Positions 7,956-16,980 of a DNA stretch of 39,963 bases are shown one piece after another; within the stretch, counting starts at the first letter, position 1, and each line of letters opens with the position of its first letter. Under the pieces are notes generated by a model. The model was not told the origin of the DNA and searched no databases. It saw only the letters and a program-made list of their open reading frames with translations. Source of the DNA: a virus; IMG/VR virus record IMGVR_UViG_3300045119_000034, positions 1-39,963 of that record, one strand, 5' to 3'. A program made the position numbers and the translations under genes.

Positions 7956-10189
7956 TGCTGCTGTCTTTCCTGCGCTGCCTCTGCGCTCCTATCCAATGCT
8001 TCCATGGAATGTTCATGCGCGAGTTCGGTCGCACGTGTATCAAGCGAAGCCTCATGGTGTCGCTGCATAACGCCCAATTGCGCCGCGTGCTGATCGACCA
8101 GCATTTCCATGCCAAGCTTCTTGAATACCATCGCCATTTCTTCGCGCTGCAATTCAAGCTGTGCTGCCATCTTCTGCATTTCCTGCTGATGCTTCTGCTG
8201 AGCCAATTGCGCGGTTTGACCGGCTTTCTGTTGTGCTAATTGCGCAGTCAGATCGGCCTTCTGCTTATCGGCAGCAGCCTTAGCCTGCTCCGCTTGAACT
8301 TCAGGTGACGGCTTGGGTGGCTGCTGCGCTGCCTGTTTGGCAGCATCCTCAAGCTCATTCTTGGTCTGCTCGATAACATCTTCAAGCTGCCGTCCAGCCT
8401 TGAAGCCACGAACACCAAAGGCCAGCAATTCAAATGCCAAAGGCAATAGGTGCGGCTGTTGCGCAATGATTGGCGACCATGCCACCACAAATTCACTCAA
8501 GGATTTAAGCAATTCAACGCGGGACGCCTTCTCGGCCTCTGCGTCCTCGAATATCGTTGAGTCAGTTTCAACGTCTATCCGGTAGGACCGAAGCTTATCA
8601 TCCCGCATGATCTTAATCATGTCCTGCGTAATAATATCATCAATTGGCGGAGGCGGAGGAGGCGGTGGCTGAATTGGCGGTTGGCCGTTCATCTGACCAG
8701 GCATCCCGCCTTGAGGCATACCCTGCGGGGGCGGTTGCTGCGCCATCTGCTGCTGTTGCATGATCTGCTGCATGGCGACAGGATCAATGTATTTGAACCC
8801 GGTCATGTCAGCCAGTTTCTGCGGTTCAAAATGCTCTGCAATGATTTCGCACTTAATGCGCAGTGTGTCCCTGATCCATTTCTGGACCTTCTCCTGTCGT
8901 TTCTTGAGCCGACTTGCGCCAAAATGCGTCTTGATCTTCTGTGCGCCTAATGTCTCCTGCGGGTCGGTCGCGCCGCGCATGATGTCCGCAATTCCGCAAA
9001 CTTCATAAATTGTCTGCTTGCGCAGGTCCCGTTGTGTATGGAGTTCACCAAGAACCTTGGCTAGCATGCTTATATCTTCCGCCTGAAATGCCGCCGCCAA
9101 TCCTCCCTTGGATGACAACTCCGCATAATTCTTGACCGGGACAAATTCGTTATCGTTCGCCTTGGCTAACCGGGCCAGTTCCTTGAATGTCGCATCATAA
9201 ACCCCGCGCCGTTTAAGCGCCCGCGTCAGCCGGTCAATGCGGGACTCAATCTCATCTAATCCGTCAGCCTGATCTTTATAGATATTGAACTCAGGCACCG
9301 GAATAAGCGTATCGTTTGCCACGACCGATTGAAGCGGTTCGGCGTTCGGAAAGAACCCCTCTAACCCAAATGGGTCATCATCGGTTCTGCAAACCTTGTC
9401 AAAACCCGGAACAATCCAGATACGCTCACGTTCTGTCTTGTCAAATATTTCCCAAACCTCGGCACGTTTGAATGCATCCGATATTTTCGTATCGTTTGGA
9501 TCAGGCGACCAGTTAAGCGGAATATCCGCTATATCCTGCGCAGAAAGTTTTCCATCATCGTCACCTTCTGAACCAAAATTGTCTTTCAGGTCATCGCGGC
9601 TCATACGATGGCGAAATGCTTCCCATGTCACCTGGTCCCACGTCTTGGCAGGTTCATGTCTGAAATCATCCCAAGCAACGTACTCCTCGTACAAATCCTG
9701 CTTGGCGACATATTCCTTTTTATCTTCGCCCTCTGCCGTTTCGGCTTCATAGCAAACCCTGACAACACCACGGCCCGGTAACAGATAGTCGTCTATGGCG
9801 TGCTCGACCGCCTTTTCTGACTCATCGGCTTCCTGGCAATAGATAGCGGCTCGCTCGACAATCTCCGCAACCTGCCGCCCTACCGGGTCTTGATCGGCAA
9901 AGCGCCTGCGAATGTCAGGCTTCGCCATGCGGGCAAAGAGTGCAGCTTTCAATGTCTCCGTGTTAGAAAACAGAATATTGAACTTGCGATTATTAGAACT
10001 GGCTCGAACCTTTTCGTCAGTGCCCTTGTAACGCTTGATGACGCTCTTGCCGTCCTTGATCCAGTCCTTGTGATCCTTCTCGGACAGATCAAGCTGGCCC
10101 TGCCAATATTTAGCTTCGCCGCCAACGCCGCTTTCAGCCTCAGCACGGCTTTCAATGCTGGCGCTTTCGGCGCTAGTAGCGTCGACCAT
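7952..10189 (-). CDS. Portal protein (P22 gp1-type)
   Basis: A 745-aa protein, the usual size of P22-like portals. Residues 30-90 hold the N-terminal helical region (YWQGQLDLSEKDHKDWIKDG), and residues 150-420 the wing and clip region (LLPGRGVVRVCYE, EEYVAWDDFRHEPAKTWDQV). A Gln/Pro-rich insert with a run of nine prolines lies at about 475-525. The C terminus from about 600 is a long Gln/Ala-rich coiled coil expected to form the barrel. It should form the 12-subunit DNA channel at one capsid vertex. The ribosome site is weak (GAGAA 9 nt upstream of ATG), and a 270-bp gap precedes it. Confidence 0.88.
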   Translation of the reverse strand: MVDATSAESASIESRAEAESGVGGEAKYWQGQLDLSEKDHKDWIKDGKSVIKRYKGTDEKVRASSNNRKFNILFSNTETLKAALFARMAKPDIRRRFADQDPVGRQVAEIVERAAIYCQEADESEKAVEHAIDDYLLPGRGVVRVCYEAETAEGEDKKEYVAKQDLYEEYVAWDDFRHEPAKTWDQVTWEAFRHRMSRDDLKDNFGSEGDDDGKLSAQDIADIPLNWSPDPNDTKISDAFKRAEVWEIFDKTERERIWIVPGFDKVCRTDDDPFGLEGFFPNAEPLQSVVANDTLIPVPEFNIYKDQADGLDEIESRIDRLTRALKRRGVYDATFKELARLAKANDNEFVPVKNYAELSSKGGLAAAFQAEDISMLAKVLGELHTQRDLRKQTIYEVCGIADIMRGATDPQETLGAQKIKTHFGASRLKKRQEKVQKWIRDTLRIKCEIIAEHFEPQKLADMTGFKYIDPVAMQQIMQQQQMAQQPPPQGMPQGGMPGQMNGQPPIQPPPPPPPPIDDIITQDMIKIMRDDKLRSYRIDVETDSTIFEDAEAEKASRVELLKSLSEFVVAWSPIIAQQPHLLPLAFELLAFGVRGFKAGRQLEDVIEQTKNELEDAAKQAAQQPPKPSPEVQAEQAKAAADKQKADLTAQLAQQKAGQTAQLAQQKHQQEMQKMAAQLELQREEMAMVFKKLGMEMLVDQHAAQLGVMQRHHEASLDTRATELAHEHSMEALDRSAEAAQERQQH

Positions 10190-10458
10190 TTAGGATATTC
10201 TCATGTGGTTGTAGATACTTAGCTGCCGCCTTGCGTGGCATTCAACTTTGGCGTTTAATCGCCCGATCAGTCCTTAATCACCCAACAGCGCCCAAATGAT
10301 TTTCAAGTTACATAAACATGGCGGGGCCGGAATCTATACGATCACATTTGGCGATGTGATTTTAATTATCGATGCAGATGCCAACGGATATTTTGAATTG
10401 CCGTCACCACCAACCGATCTTCCACTTCACGCCTACGCCAGACGAGTAAAAATCCAGC
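10190..10458 (-). other. Intergenic gap upstream of the portal
   Basis: 269 bp with no minus-strand gene, unusual in this tightly packed late operon. A weak minus-strand promoter-like pair (TTGAAT, 18 nt, TAAGTA) can be seen, but it is not convincing. A plus-strand ORF (10296-10505) covers most of the gap. Confidence 0.4.
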
Positions 10459-10505
10459 CTATTGGGGGAATATCTGAAATCCGTAGAAGGTTTGGAACGG
10501 CGTAG
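10296..10505 (+). CDS. Possible small protein on the opposite strand of the late block
   Basis: A 69-aa ORF whose translation looks protein-like (FKLHKHGGAGIYTITFGDV, then a hydrophobic beta core and a basic C terminus). It fills the 10190-10458 gap and overlaps the end of the 860-aa gene by 47 bp on the other strand. There is no Shine-Dalgarno sequence before the ATG and no visible promoter. It is either a small reverse-strand gene or a chance ORF. Confidence 0.35.
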   Translation: MIFKLHKHGGAGIYTITFGDVILIIDADANGYFELPSPPTDLPLHAYARRVKIQPIGGISEIRRRFGTA

Positions 10506-13041
10506 AAAACGCATTATCGGGTAGCATTGCATAAGGGCCGCCGCCAGTCAGAAGGAAATGGCATGGGGTTGCCGAGTGCGGCAAAGCATTAAACCCAGGA
10601 TATGCTGGCTGGGTTCCCATAAATGCCCGAAACTGAGTGCGAATCATCTCTCTGCCGTAATTTGGTTGAGTGCTGTTTTTATAATCCAGAAGTAATTGAG
10701 CCAAATCAGCAGAAGCAGTTGCCGCACTAGGCGTGGTGACCCCAATCGTTGTGCATTGAACGGAGGTTGGGGCCACCGGAGACCATCCACCCTCATAACT
10801 CTCTACTTGCAGATTCGGCATCGTCGGTGTGAACCCAGCCCTCGCAGCGTCATAGCTTGCCGCCACCGTTTCCCACGGCATAAATACCTGCGATGCCGTG
10901 CCCATTATCGTGGCCCTGTCAAGAGCACCGACAGACTGCGTACCGGCCCCGCCACTTATTCCCGTCACAGCGGAACCGCCTGAAGTCAATGAAACTTTGA
11001 ATGTACTTCCTGACGGGCTAACGACAAAATAAACCGTGTTTAGAGATATTCCAGTAAAAATTGTGTCCGTTGTAGTAAACACAACCCTCTGACCTGAAGA
11101 ATAGTTCGTTCCGCTTATTGTAAATGTGTCGCCACCTCCGATGGTGACTGTCTGCGTATTAAGCGTACCCTGCCGAAAATCATTATCCATCAGCGCGAGG
11201 GCGGTAGCATGATCTGCCGCCAATCCGGTCTCGTAGAGATTGACTAGATTTTGCAGGAATGTTGCCTGCCCAATGTTTGATGTGCTGTAGAGTCCTAAAT
11301 CAGTCGCAAGGAAATTAGCGCCACCTGTATATGGCGCATATGAAATCGTATCAGCCAGATCAACCGGACGATTGGGGGCTGTATTATAACCGGGATCAAC
11401 ACCACCAACATATGCAAGATAGAGCGGGAAAGTCGCTCCGTTAAGCTGGCTACCTTCCAAAAGATTTGATTTCGTTGCAGACGTACTACCGAATGCCTGA
11501 AAGGCAATTACGTTATGCAGGGTGGAACGAGATCGCGTCGCCGTCCAGATCAGTGCAGCGCTCCCGTGTATCTGACGCGATCTTAGCCCTTGCCAACCCC
11601 ACCACGATTGGGCGCTTCCATCAGACCAACCCAATGCCCTTCCTCGAGATGCGGCCCAGAAGAATTGCGGAAAGGCATTATTCCATGTCTCGTTCCCTAA
11701 CTCGTTCCAAAAACCGGCGGAAAGATTGTCCCGTACATACGTTACTGTCCGCGTAACAAAATCATCATCCACCATATCCGGCCATGTATACCACAGCCCT
11801 GAATCGCTAATGTTTGATCTGGCTACGAGAACCTCGATTGGAGTCGATTGGGTAATTCCCCCACTCGTATATACCCAAAGTCCAGCCAGCGAATTATAAA
11901 CAAATGTTGCGTTGCTACCAGCCGCGATAGCCGTTGTCGGCGGTTCAACGCTGGTATTGTCCGCGATGAACTTGACGGGATAGCCAGTACCGGACACCGT
12001 TAGCGTCTGAGTTCCAATCTTGCCACCGGATGTGTATGCGTGGACAAACGGAACATTGATTGTGATATGCGTCCCATCATCTACCGTTAATATGGTCTGA
12101 AAACCATTCGCCTCCGTAGTCCCGACAACAAAGACAACCCATATTTGCTGAGACGGAGAGAGTGTGGCGCTTGAATTTACGGTTAGCTGAACATTCCCGC
12201 CGTTTGATACCGCACCAGAAATAGAAATCACCGTACTGGCGTTGGTAACTGTACCCTGAATAACCTGCCCGTCCGTAAGTGACGCCGGGGCATCAGTTGG
12301 CGCAGTCACCGTATAGGCGTCCGTGCCGCTTATTGTCCCGCCCCACGCCCCAGGAGGGAACTGTGTTGACTGCCATGAGAAGCTTGCCGGTGTATTGCGA
12401 TAATTCCATCGGCTTAAATTTGTGACTGTCCCGCCGTTGTGAGTTTCGCCCATTGCGCGATAGAATTTCGCCTGCGTTTTTTGCAGGAGGGCGGCATACT
12501 CTGGCATGTAATAACTGCTCCCGCCACCAGCATCATAGACCGCCTCATCGCTCGCACGGCATAGGCATATTTCCCCGGAACCACCATATGATCCAGGGTT
12601 GAACGTGAAACTAAGATTTCCAGGGTCTCCACCCCATGTAAAAACAAGACGGCAGGCATTACCAGCACTTCCGTTGACGTTGCGCGTTGCGCCAGAATTA
12701 GTGACTGTGCATCCAGAAGCACTAACCGTACTGATCGAGTTGTTGATATGAAGAACGGCTATGGTTCTTGTGGAGGGCCATTTTAACACCCATTGCGTAG
12801 AGCCGTTGTTGGTCGTTTGGTTCGCAAAAATAATGTTAAAACCAATGCTTGTGGTAATCGTTCCGTTCGGATACCCGTCAGCATCGAGCAGGGCCGGAGT
12901 ATCTCCGGCTCCAAATATGTAAGATGTGGCCGCCTTGAAAGCATTGATACAATGATTTGCGTCTGTTACTCCTGAAGACCCTCTTTCCAGATTGGTGGAC
13001 GCCGAATACTGTCCAGATTTATTCTGACCTGAAAACAGCAT
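10459..13041 (-). CDS. Virion-associated glycoside-hydrolase-like tail protein
   Basis: An 860-aa protein without a signal peptide. Residues 175-225 (YMPEYAALLQKTQAKFYRAM...) and 415-475 (WYTWPDMVDDDF, YVRDNL, WNELGNETWNN) match the start and the acid/base strand of clan-A glycosidases, where GNE-x-WN carries the proton donor (E451 here). Between them, residues 240-400 look like inserted beta-sandwich domains. The C-terminal third contains another beta insertion and returns to helical sequence. It most likely degrades or binds a host surface polysaccharide. Its gene lies between the terminase and portal genes, not with the fibre near 34 kb. Confidence 0.72.
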   Translation of the reverse strand: MLFSGQNKSGQYSASTNLERGSSGVTDANHCINAFKAATSYIFGAGDTPALLDADGYPNGTITTSIGFNIIFANQTTNNGSTQWVLKWPSTRTIAVLHINNSISTVSASGCTVTNSGATRNVNGSAGNACRLVFTWGGDPGNLSFTFNPGSYGGSGEICLCRASDEAVYDAGGGSSYYMPEYAALLQKTQAKFYRAMGETHNGGTVTNLSRWNYRNTPASFSWQSTQFPPGAWGGTISGTDAYTVTAPTDAPASLTDGQVIQGTVTNASTVISISGAVSNGGNVQLTVNSSATLSPSQQIWVVFVVGTTEANGFQTILTVDDGTHITINVPFVHAYTSGGKIGTQTLTVSGTGYPVKFIADNTSVEPPTTAIAAGSNATFVYNSLAGLWVYTSGGITQSTPIEVLVARSNISDSGLWYTWPDMVDDDFVTRTVTYVRDNLSAGFWNELGNETWNNAFPQFFWAASRGRALGWSDGSAQSWWGWQGLRSRQIHGSAALIWTATRSRSTLHNVIAFQAFGSTSATKSNLLEGSQLNGATFPLYLAYVGGVDPGYNTAPNRPVDLADTISYAPYTGGANFLATDLGLYSTSNIGQATFLQNLVNLYETGLAADHATALALMDNDFRQGTLNTQTVTIGGGDTFTISGTNYSSGQRVVFTTTDTIFTGISLNTVYFVVSPSGSTFKVSLTSGGSAVTGISGGAGTQSVGALDRATIMGTASQVFMPWETVAASYDAARAGFTPTMPNLQVESYEGGWSPVAPTSVQCTTIGVTTPSAATASADLAQLLLDYKNSTQPNYGREMIRTQFRAFMGTQPAYPGFNALPHSATPCHFLLTGGGPYAMLPDNAFSTPFQTFYGFQIFPQ

Positions 13042-13059
13042 TTAATCGCATTCCACGTT

Positions 13060-14130
13060 TTAGGCAATAATGTTCGAGCTTTGTGGCGCCGTGATTGTGG
13101 CAAGCGTATTGCTCCCCATGTCGAACGAATTTGTCGCCGTGACCCCGTTGGTTGTAAATGTTATGGTGTTTATGGAGGCCCAATTTATCATATTCCCCGC
13201 GCTGCTGAGCGCAACAGTCGCTGCCGTGCCGGTAAAGCTGCTGGGCATAATGCTTATAAGCCCTGTTTTTGATCCGCTCCAGTTTATCGCGCCCGTTATC
13301 GTGGTCGTTGTGGCGGTCTGAAATTGTAGACCAATTCCCGCCCCCGAAAGAGTCAGGTTTGCGATTGTTGGAGAACCCGTCATCAGCAATGACGACGATA
13401 GTGAGGGTGCGGAAACAAATGCTACCGTCAGTCCATTAAAATTCAAACTACCGCCAACAAATTGGCGCTGGCCCACCGTCGTCGGAGACATCGTTACGGT
13501 GGCCGTATTTGCTGTAATCGTAGCGCCAGTTCCTACAGTAAAATCCCAACTGCCTACACTGACGCAGGCAAGGGCAATCGCACTTGCGCCCATAGTAAGG
13601 ACGCGCGTATTTGAATTATTGCTCAATATATTTCCGGCACTAATGTTTTTGCTATTAGTATCCCATGTTCCATTTGTCAGTGTAATGCTTGCGTCGCTGC
13701 GAACGGCCATCGCATCCTGGTTCTGAAACGTACCGCCAACGCCGTTGAACGTTACGGCGCCTAGAGTTTTCCCGGCGGTTGTTATCAGCGTAGTTCCGCT
13801 AGTGCTCGTAAATGTTATCAGCCGCGCCGATGATGCCGGGGCAAACGTCATTCCGGCGACAAGTTTGAATAGCAGCGCGGAAACAGAAAGCGTTACTCCG
13901 TTCTGTACCAGCGTGCCGGCAAAAGGCGTCCCGCTGCCGCCCGTACCCGAACAATCCAGCGATGCAATGCTTATCGTCGTATCAATTGTAAATGTGCCAG
14001 AACTGTTGCTATCGAGAATAACGACATCGCCCGCGCCAATTCCTGAGCCGTCGCTCGCGCCGCCCGAAGATGCAGACCATGTGCCGGAAGCGCTCCAGTT
14101 ACCGCCAGCCCTGCCAAACCGCGTTGCCAT
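13060..14130 (-). CDS. Beta-helix-like virion surface protein
   Basis: A 356-aa protein that is almost wholly Thr, Ser, Ala, Gly, Asn and Ile. Short beta-strand units recur (ITLTNGTWDTNS, LTMGASAIAL, LNFNGLTV, IANLTLSGAG) as in right-handed beta-helices of autotransporter-like adhesins and phage appendages. The N terminus has GGNWSASGTWSASSGG, which fits the start of such proteins. It starts 2 bases after the stop of the upstream gene. Probably a virion decoration or fibre; the ligand is unknown. Confidence 0.65.
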   Translation of the reverse strand: MATRFGRAGGNWSASGTWSASSGGASDGSGIGAGDVVILDSNSSGTFTIDTTISIASLDCSGTGGSGTPFAGTLVQNGVTLSVSALLFKLVAGMTFAPASSARLITFTSTSGTTLITTAGKTLGAVTFNGVGGTFQNQDAMAVRSDASITLTNGTWDTNSKNISAGNILSNNSNTRVLTMGASAIALACVSVGSWDFTVGTGATITANTATVTMSPTTVGQRQFVGGSLNFNGLTVAFVSAPSLSSSLLMTGSPTIANLTLSGAGIGLQFQTATTTTITGAINWSGSKTGLISIMPSSFTGTAATVALSSAGNMINWASINTITFTTNGVTATNSFDMGSNTLATITAPQSSNIIA

Positions 14131-14132
14131 GA

Positions 14133-14813
14133 CTAGGCCGCCACGGTGTAATAGCTATAGCTGATATAAATAGCGCCACTGGTCGGACTGTCGCAGGTAA
14201 GGCGCAAATCCTCGCCGTCGGCACCTACCGCAATAATGCCGGAGCCATTGCCCTTCTGCTGCCCTCCGCCAGCCGCATAAATACCGTCCAAAACAATTCC
14301 AGCCGTTCCAGCCAATGAGGCGGCGGGAACATTGGCTGTACCAAACCCCACACGGACGGCGGCATTGACCGTGTTTCGCGCGTCACACACCGCCGAAATT
14401 TGCGTCAGTACAATTCTTGTCCCGGTGCTGACAGAAAGAAGTGCCGCGTCAGTTTGCGCACCGTCCGATGCAAGAACTTTGTTGTCGCGCGTAATAACCC
14501 CGATATTTCCGCCGATGCTGTAAAGACTGCCATTCGGGTCTAGGACAAGCGGGCTGGTCTGTGCGGTCGTATAGGAAACGGCGCCTTTGACAACCGCAGC
14601 CTGAATCAACGAGCCGGATTGACCTGATGTTGTTGACCCCTGTGCAATGGGCTGCAAAGTCGTTAATGACGAATTAAGGGTCGTCAACGACGTATTTACG
14701 TCCGTCAAATCCTTCAGCCCGCTACCGAGGATTTTGCTCACGGTCATAACCGTGCCGGTCTGTCCCGTATCTGGGACACCAGCGGTCCATGTAATTGTAG
14801 GAAGGTCAGCCAT
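14133..14813 (-). CDS. Putative head-fibre or tail appendage protein
   Basis: A 226-aa protein. Residues 30-60 are a short helical or coiled-coil segment with Leu/Thr repeats (LTTLNSSLTTLQ). Residues 75-226 are beta-rich and end in YISYSYYTVAA, a layout in which an N-terminal stalk carries a C-terminal beta domain. It is preceded with a 1-base gap by the Trp-heptad microprotein and followed by the beta-helix-like protein, so the three genes form a surface-protein group. Function inferred. Confidence 0.65.
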   Translation of the reverse strand: MADLPTITWTAGVPDTGQTGTVMTVSKILGSGLKDLTDVNTSLTTLNSSLTTLQPIAQGSTTSGQSGSLIQAAVVKGAVSYTTAQTSPLVLDPNGSLYSIGGNIGVITRDNKVLASDGAQTDAALLSVSTGTRIVLTQISAVCDARNTVNAAVRVGFGTANVPAASLAGTAGIVLDGIYAAGGGQQKGNGSGIIAVGADGEDLRLTCDSPTSGAIYISYSYYTVAA

Positions 14814-14814
14814 A

Positions 14815-14985
14815 TTAGAATCCTCTAATCAGCGTGCCGGGCGCGCTTGAACCGCCGCTCGGTGGTGGGCTATTGGGGAGTTGCTTCCACGGCAACGAAG
14901 TGTTGTTCCATGTGATGGACGTGCTTTTCCACGGATCAGCGGTGTTCTGCCAAGGCAGCGTAGTGTCGTTCCAGGTTTCAGCCAT
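14815..14985 (-). CDS. Trp-heptad microprotein (56 aa)
   Basis: Starts at ATG 14985, one base after the terminase TGA (TGAAATG), and stops one base before the next gene, so coupled translation is likely. Five tryptophans sit exactly seven residues apart (W5, W12, W19, W26, W33) in units of the form W-(N/Q/K)-x-T-x-x-(P/T). The remaining 20 residues are Pro/Gly/Ser-rich and end in TLIRGF. This regular spacing is the main evidence that it is a real protein. It may trimerise or bind the following surface proteins. I know of no firm function. Confidence 0.8.
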   Translation of the reverse strand: MAETWNDTTLPWQNTADPWKSTSITWNNTSLPWKQLPNSPPPSGGSSAPGTLIRGF

Positions 14986-14986
14986 T

Positions 14987-16471
14987 TCAGTCCTCGGCGC
15001 TTTCGCGCTCGTATTCAGAAATCATTTCATTGAGCGTGCGTGGCCGGACAAGTTCGGCTATTGCATCTTTGGGATTGGTTATTTCTTCAATCCAGGGCCG
15101 TGACATGCAGGCATAACGCCCTTCATCACCGGCATGATCTTCGCCGTCCGTATCGACATCTTCCGGCCTGTCTTGATCGTGCTGAAGCGCCGGAACCGTG
15201 CGGATGAAATCCTTGCAGGTTGAAAAGACGTACAGCATGGGACGGCCATCGCCATCGCCCTGCAATCGTCGGCGCATCTGGTCCCATCCGCCTAATGCAC
15301 CGAGCGTACCCACACGCCTGTTGTCAGCCCTGCGAAACCAGATTTGCCCTTGCGTGCAAGCCGCCATGCGTTCGGCAATAGATGGACCTCCATCGACCGT
15401 AAACGCAGAAGGATCAAGCACTCCGTAAGCTATGGTTTCCTTAGCCTCTCGCTGCTTGATGCCTTTGATGCCGAGTGCTTCGTCACCGTTTGCGACTTGT
15501 TCGGCTGTGAGTTTAAGCCCCACATTGGGCTTGCCGTCCGAGCCGTACCATTCGCGATATCGGATAATCGCGCCGCGCGGAATAATTCCATTGCCGGTGG
15601 AATAGTCCTCACCGGCCACAGTCCACCAACCCACGCTGAAAGGCTTTGCGCTGCCCCAATCCATCGACCTAAAGCGCATCCAATCGTCTGGGATAGCGAA
15701 AGGCTGGACGACATGCTTTTCATTGCTCCAGCAATCGAAGAATGCGCCTTCAATGACCGACCAGTCCCCGTCAAGCCATGCCTTGACTAATTCTGCTGAA
15801 CCGGAAGCACGCAACTGCTGGACGTAATCAGCGCCGAGATAGTGATTGTCGGATACCCGCGAAGGAATATAAACGCGATCAAGCCCACTCAATGCATCAC
15901 GGATGATCCGCCACCCCATAGGATGAGGGTCAATGTACCGAGATTTAACCCATTGATGGCCTGGTCCACCTGGATTGCCGGTTGCCCTAAATCCCACAGG
16001 AACGCCCGCTCCTGATCGGAGAGTGGCCATAAGTTTGAGGATTGGACGTTCGGATGGAAAGTTTCCGATTTCCTCGATGTAAAGCCGCGTGTACGAATGG
16101 CCTTGGTAGGCTTCCGCGTCTGCGTCTCTTTCAAGATAGGCAAACCTTAATCGCGCTCCGTTGGGAGCACGCCACATTTTTTCCTGTTCATGGTAGGTCC
16201 AGCCAAGCGGAGTATAGATCGCGCGGCTGCGCTCGATTGTCTCGATCAGTTCCGTCCGCTGGCGGCGGATCATCAAGCCAATGGCATTCTCGCCATAGCT
16301 GTCGGCGTGTTCCACGAAATCGCCTAGAACTCCGTCAGTCTTGCCGCCTCCCCGTGCGCCACCAAAGAAGATTTCAAAGACCGGACAGGCGATGAGTGCG
16401 GTCTGTGGGCCTGCCTGTGCTTCCCAGATTGTTATTGGATCGTTGGCTGTGGCGTGTGCTGCTTTTGCCAT
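14987..16471 (-). CDS. terL: Terminase large subunit
   Basis: A 494-aa packaging motor. The Walker A loop is GGARGGGKT (residues 37-45) and Walker B is RLYIEE (129-134). The nuclease half begins with SMDWG (D271) and continues with GVLDPSAF (D353), both acidic residues of the RNase H-like nuclease. It pumps DNA into the prohead through the portal and cuts the concatemer. It overlaps the small subunit gene by 40 bp in another frame. Headful packaging is likely by analogy with P22-type phages but cannot be read from the sequence. Confidence 0.95.
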   Translation of the reverse strand: MAKAAHATANDPITIWEAQAGPQTALIACPVFEIFFGGARGGGKTDGVLGDFVEHADSYGENAIGLMIRRQRTELIETIERSRAIYTPLGWTYHEQEKMWRAPNGARLRFAYLERDADAEAYQGHSYTRLYIEEIGNFPSERPILKLMATLRSGAGVPVGFRATGNPGGPGHQWVKSRYIDPHPMGWRIIRDALSGLDRVYIPSRVSDNHYLGADYVQQLRASGSAELVKAWLDGDWSVIEGAFFDCWSNEKHVVQPFAIPDDWMRFRSMDWGSAKPFSVGWWTVAGEDYSTGNGIIPRGAIIRYREWYGSDGKPNVGLKLTAEQVANGDEALGIKGIKQREAKETIAYGVLDPSAFTVDGGPSIAERMAACTQGQIWFRRADNRRVGTLGALGGWDQMRRRLQGDGDGRPMLYVFSTCKDFIRTVPALQHDQDRPEDVDTDGEDHAGDEGRYACMSRPWIEEITNPKDAIAELVRPRTLNEMISEYERESAED

Positions 16472-16746
16472 TGATCGGGTGATTGAGCCTTGTCGGGAAC
16501 GCGGGCGACGTAACGGACGGTTGTTTCTGATCTAACTTCAGCCGATGAAAGCTTGGGATGGATAAACGGAGCAACGGCCTTGGCGGCTTCAAAGCGCAGC
16601 TCTTCCGGCTTTTCAGTGTCACGCATAATGCGCAGCATGTATTCAAGAGGCGTCTCGCCAGATTCGGCTATTTCTCTGGCTCTAGCTACACTTGCCCTGT
16701 TTGGAACGCCCTTCTTGCGTCCACCAGTCTTGATGCCATATGCCAT
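16432..16746 (-). CDS. terS: Terminase small subunit
   Basis: A 104-aa protein directly upstream of and overlapping terL. Motifs GRKKGVPNRAS (about residues 9-19), PLEYMLRIMRD (33-43) and AAKAVAPFIHPKL (54-66) are typical of the small-terminase family common in alphaproteobacterial phages. It recognises the packaging start site and regulates TerL. The ribosome site is poor, and the 30 bp before the ATG are A-rich on the coding strand. Confidence 0.88.
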   Translation of the reverse strand: MAYGIKTGGRKKGVPNRASVARAREIAESGETPLEYMLRIMRDTEKPEELRFEAAKAVAPFIHPKLSSAEVRSETTVRYVARVPDKAQSPDQWQKQHTPQPTIQ

Positions 16747-16778
16747 CTATTTTTTATCTACTTTTGATTTTTTCGTGT

Positions 16779-16958
16779 CTACTTATTCACTCGCTTGGCG
16801 AAAGCTTCCGCAGCCTTGCGATAATTCTCAAATGCATATTTGGAACTGTCACCGTCTATTCGACTGACTGATCGAGCGTAAACCAAAGCTAAATCCCTGT
16901 TCCCGCGTGATAGCGCATCTCTACCGAGAAGTTGTAGAGCATCGCGGATTGTCGTCAT
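16779..16958 (-). CDS. Small helical protein upstream of terminase
   Basis: A 59-aa protein from ATG 16958 (the frame is open further to 17066, but that extension overlaps another gene and looks non-coding). Sequence such as MTTIRDALQLLGRDALSRGN and YRKAAEAFAKRVNK suggests two or three amphipathic helices. There is no strong Shine-Dalgarno site. It lies in the leader region of the late operon. Function unknown. Confidence 0.55.
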   Translation of the reverse strand: MTTIRDALQLLGRDALSRGNRDLALVYARSVSRIDGDSSKYAFENYRKAAEAFAKRVNK

Positions 16959-16980
16959 TTCAAGGAAAGCTTTGCCATGA

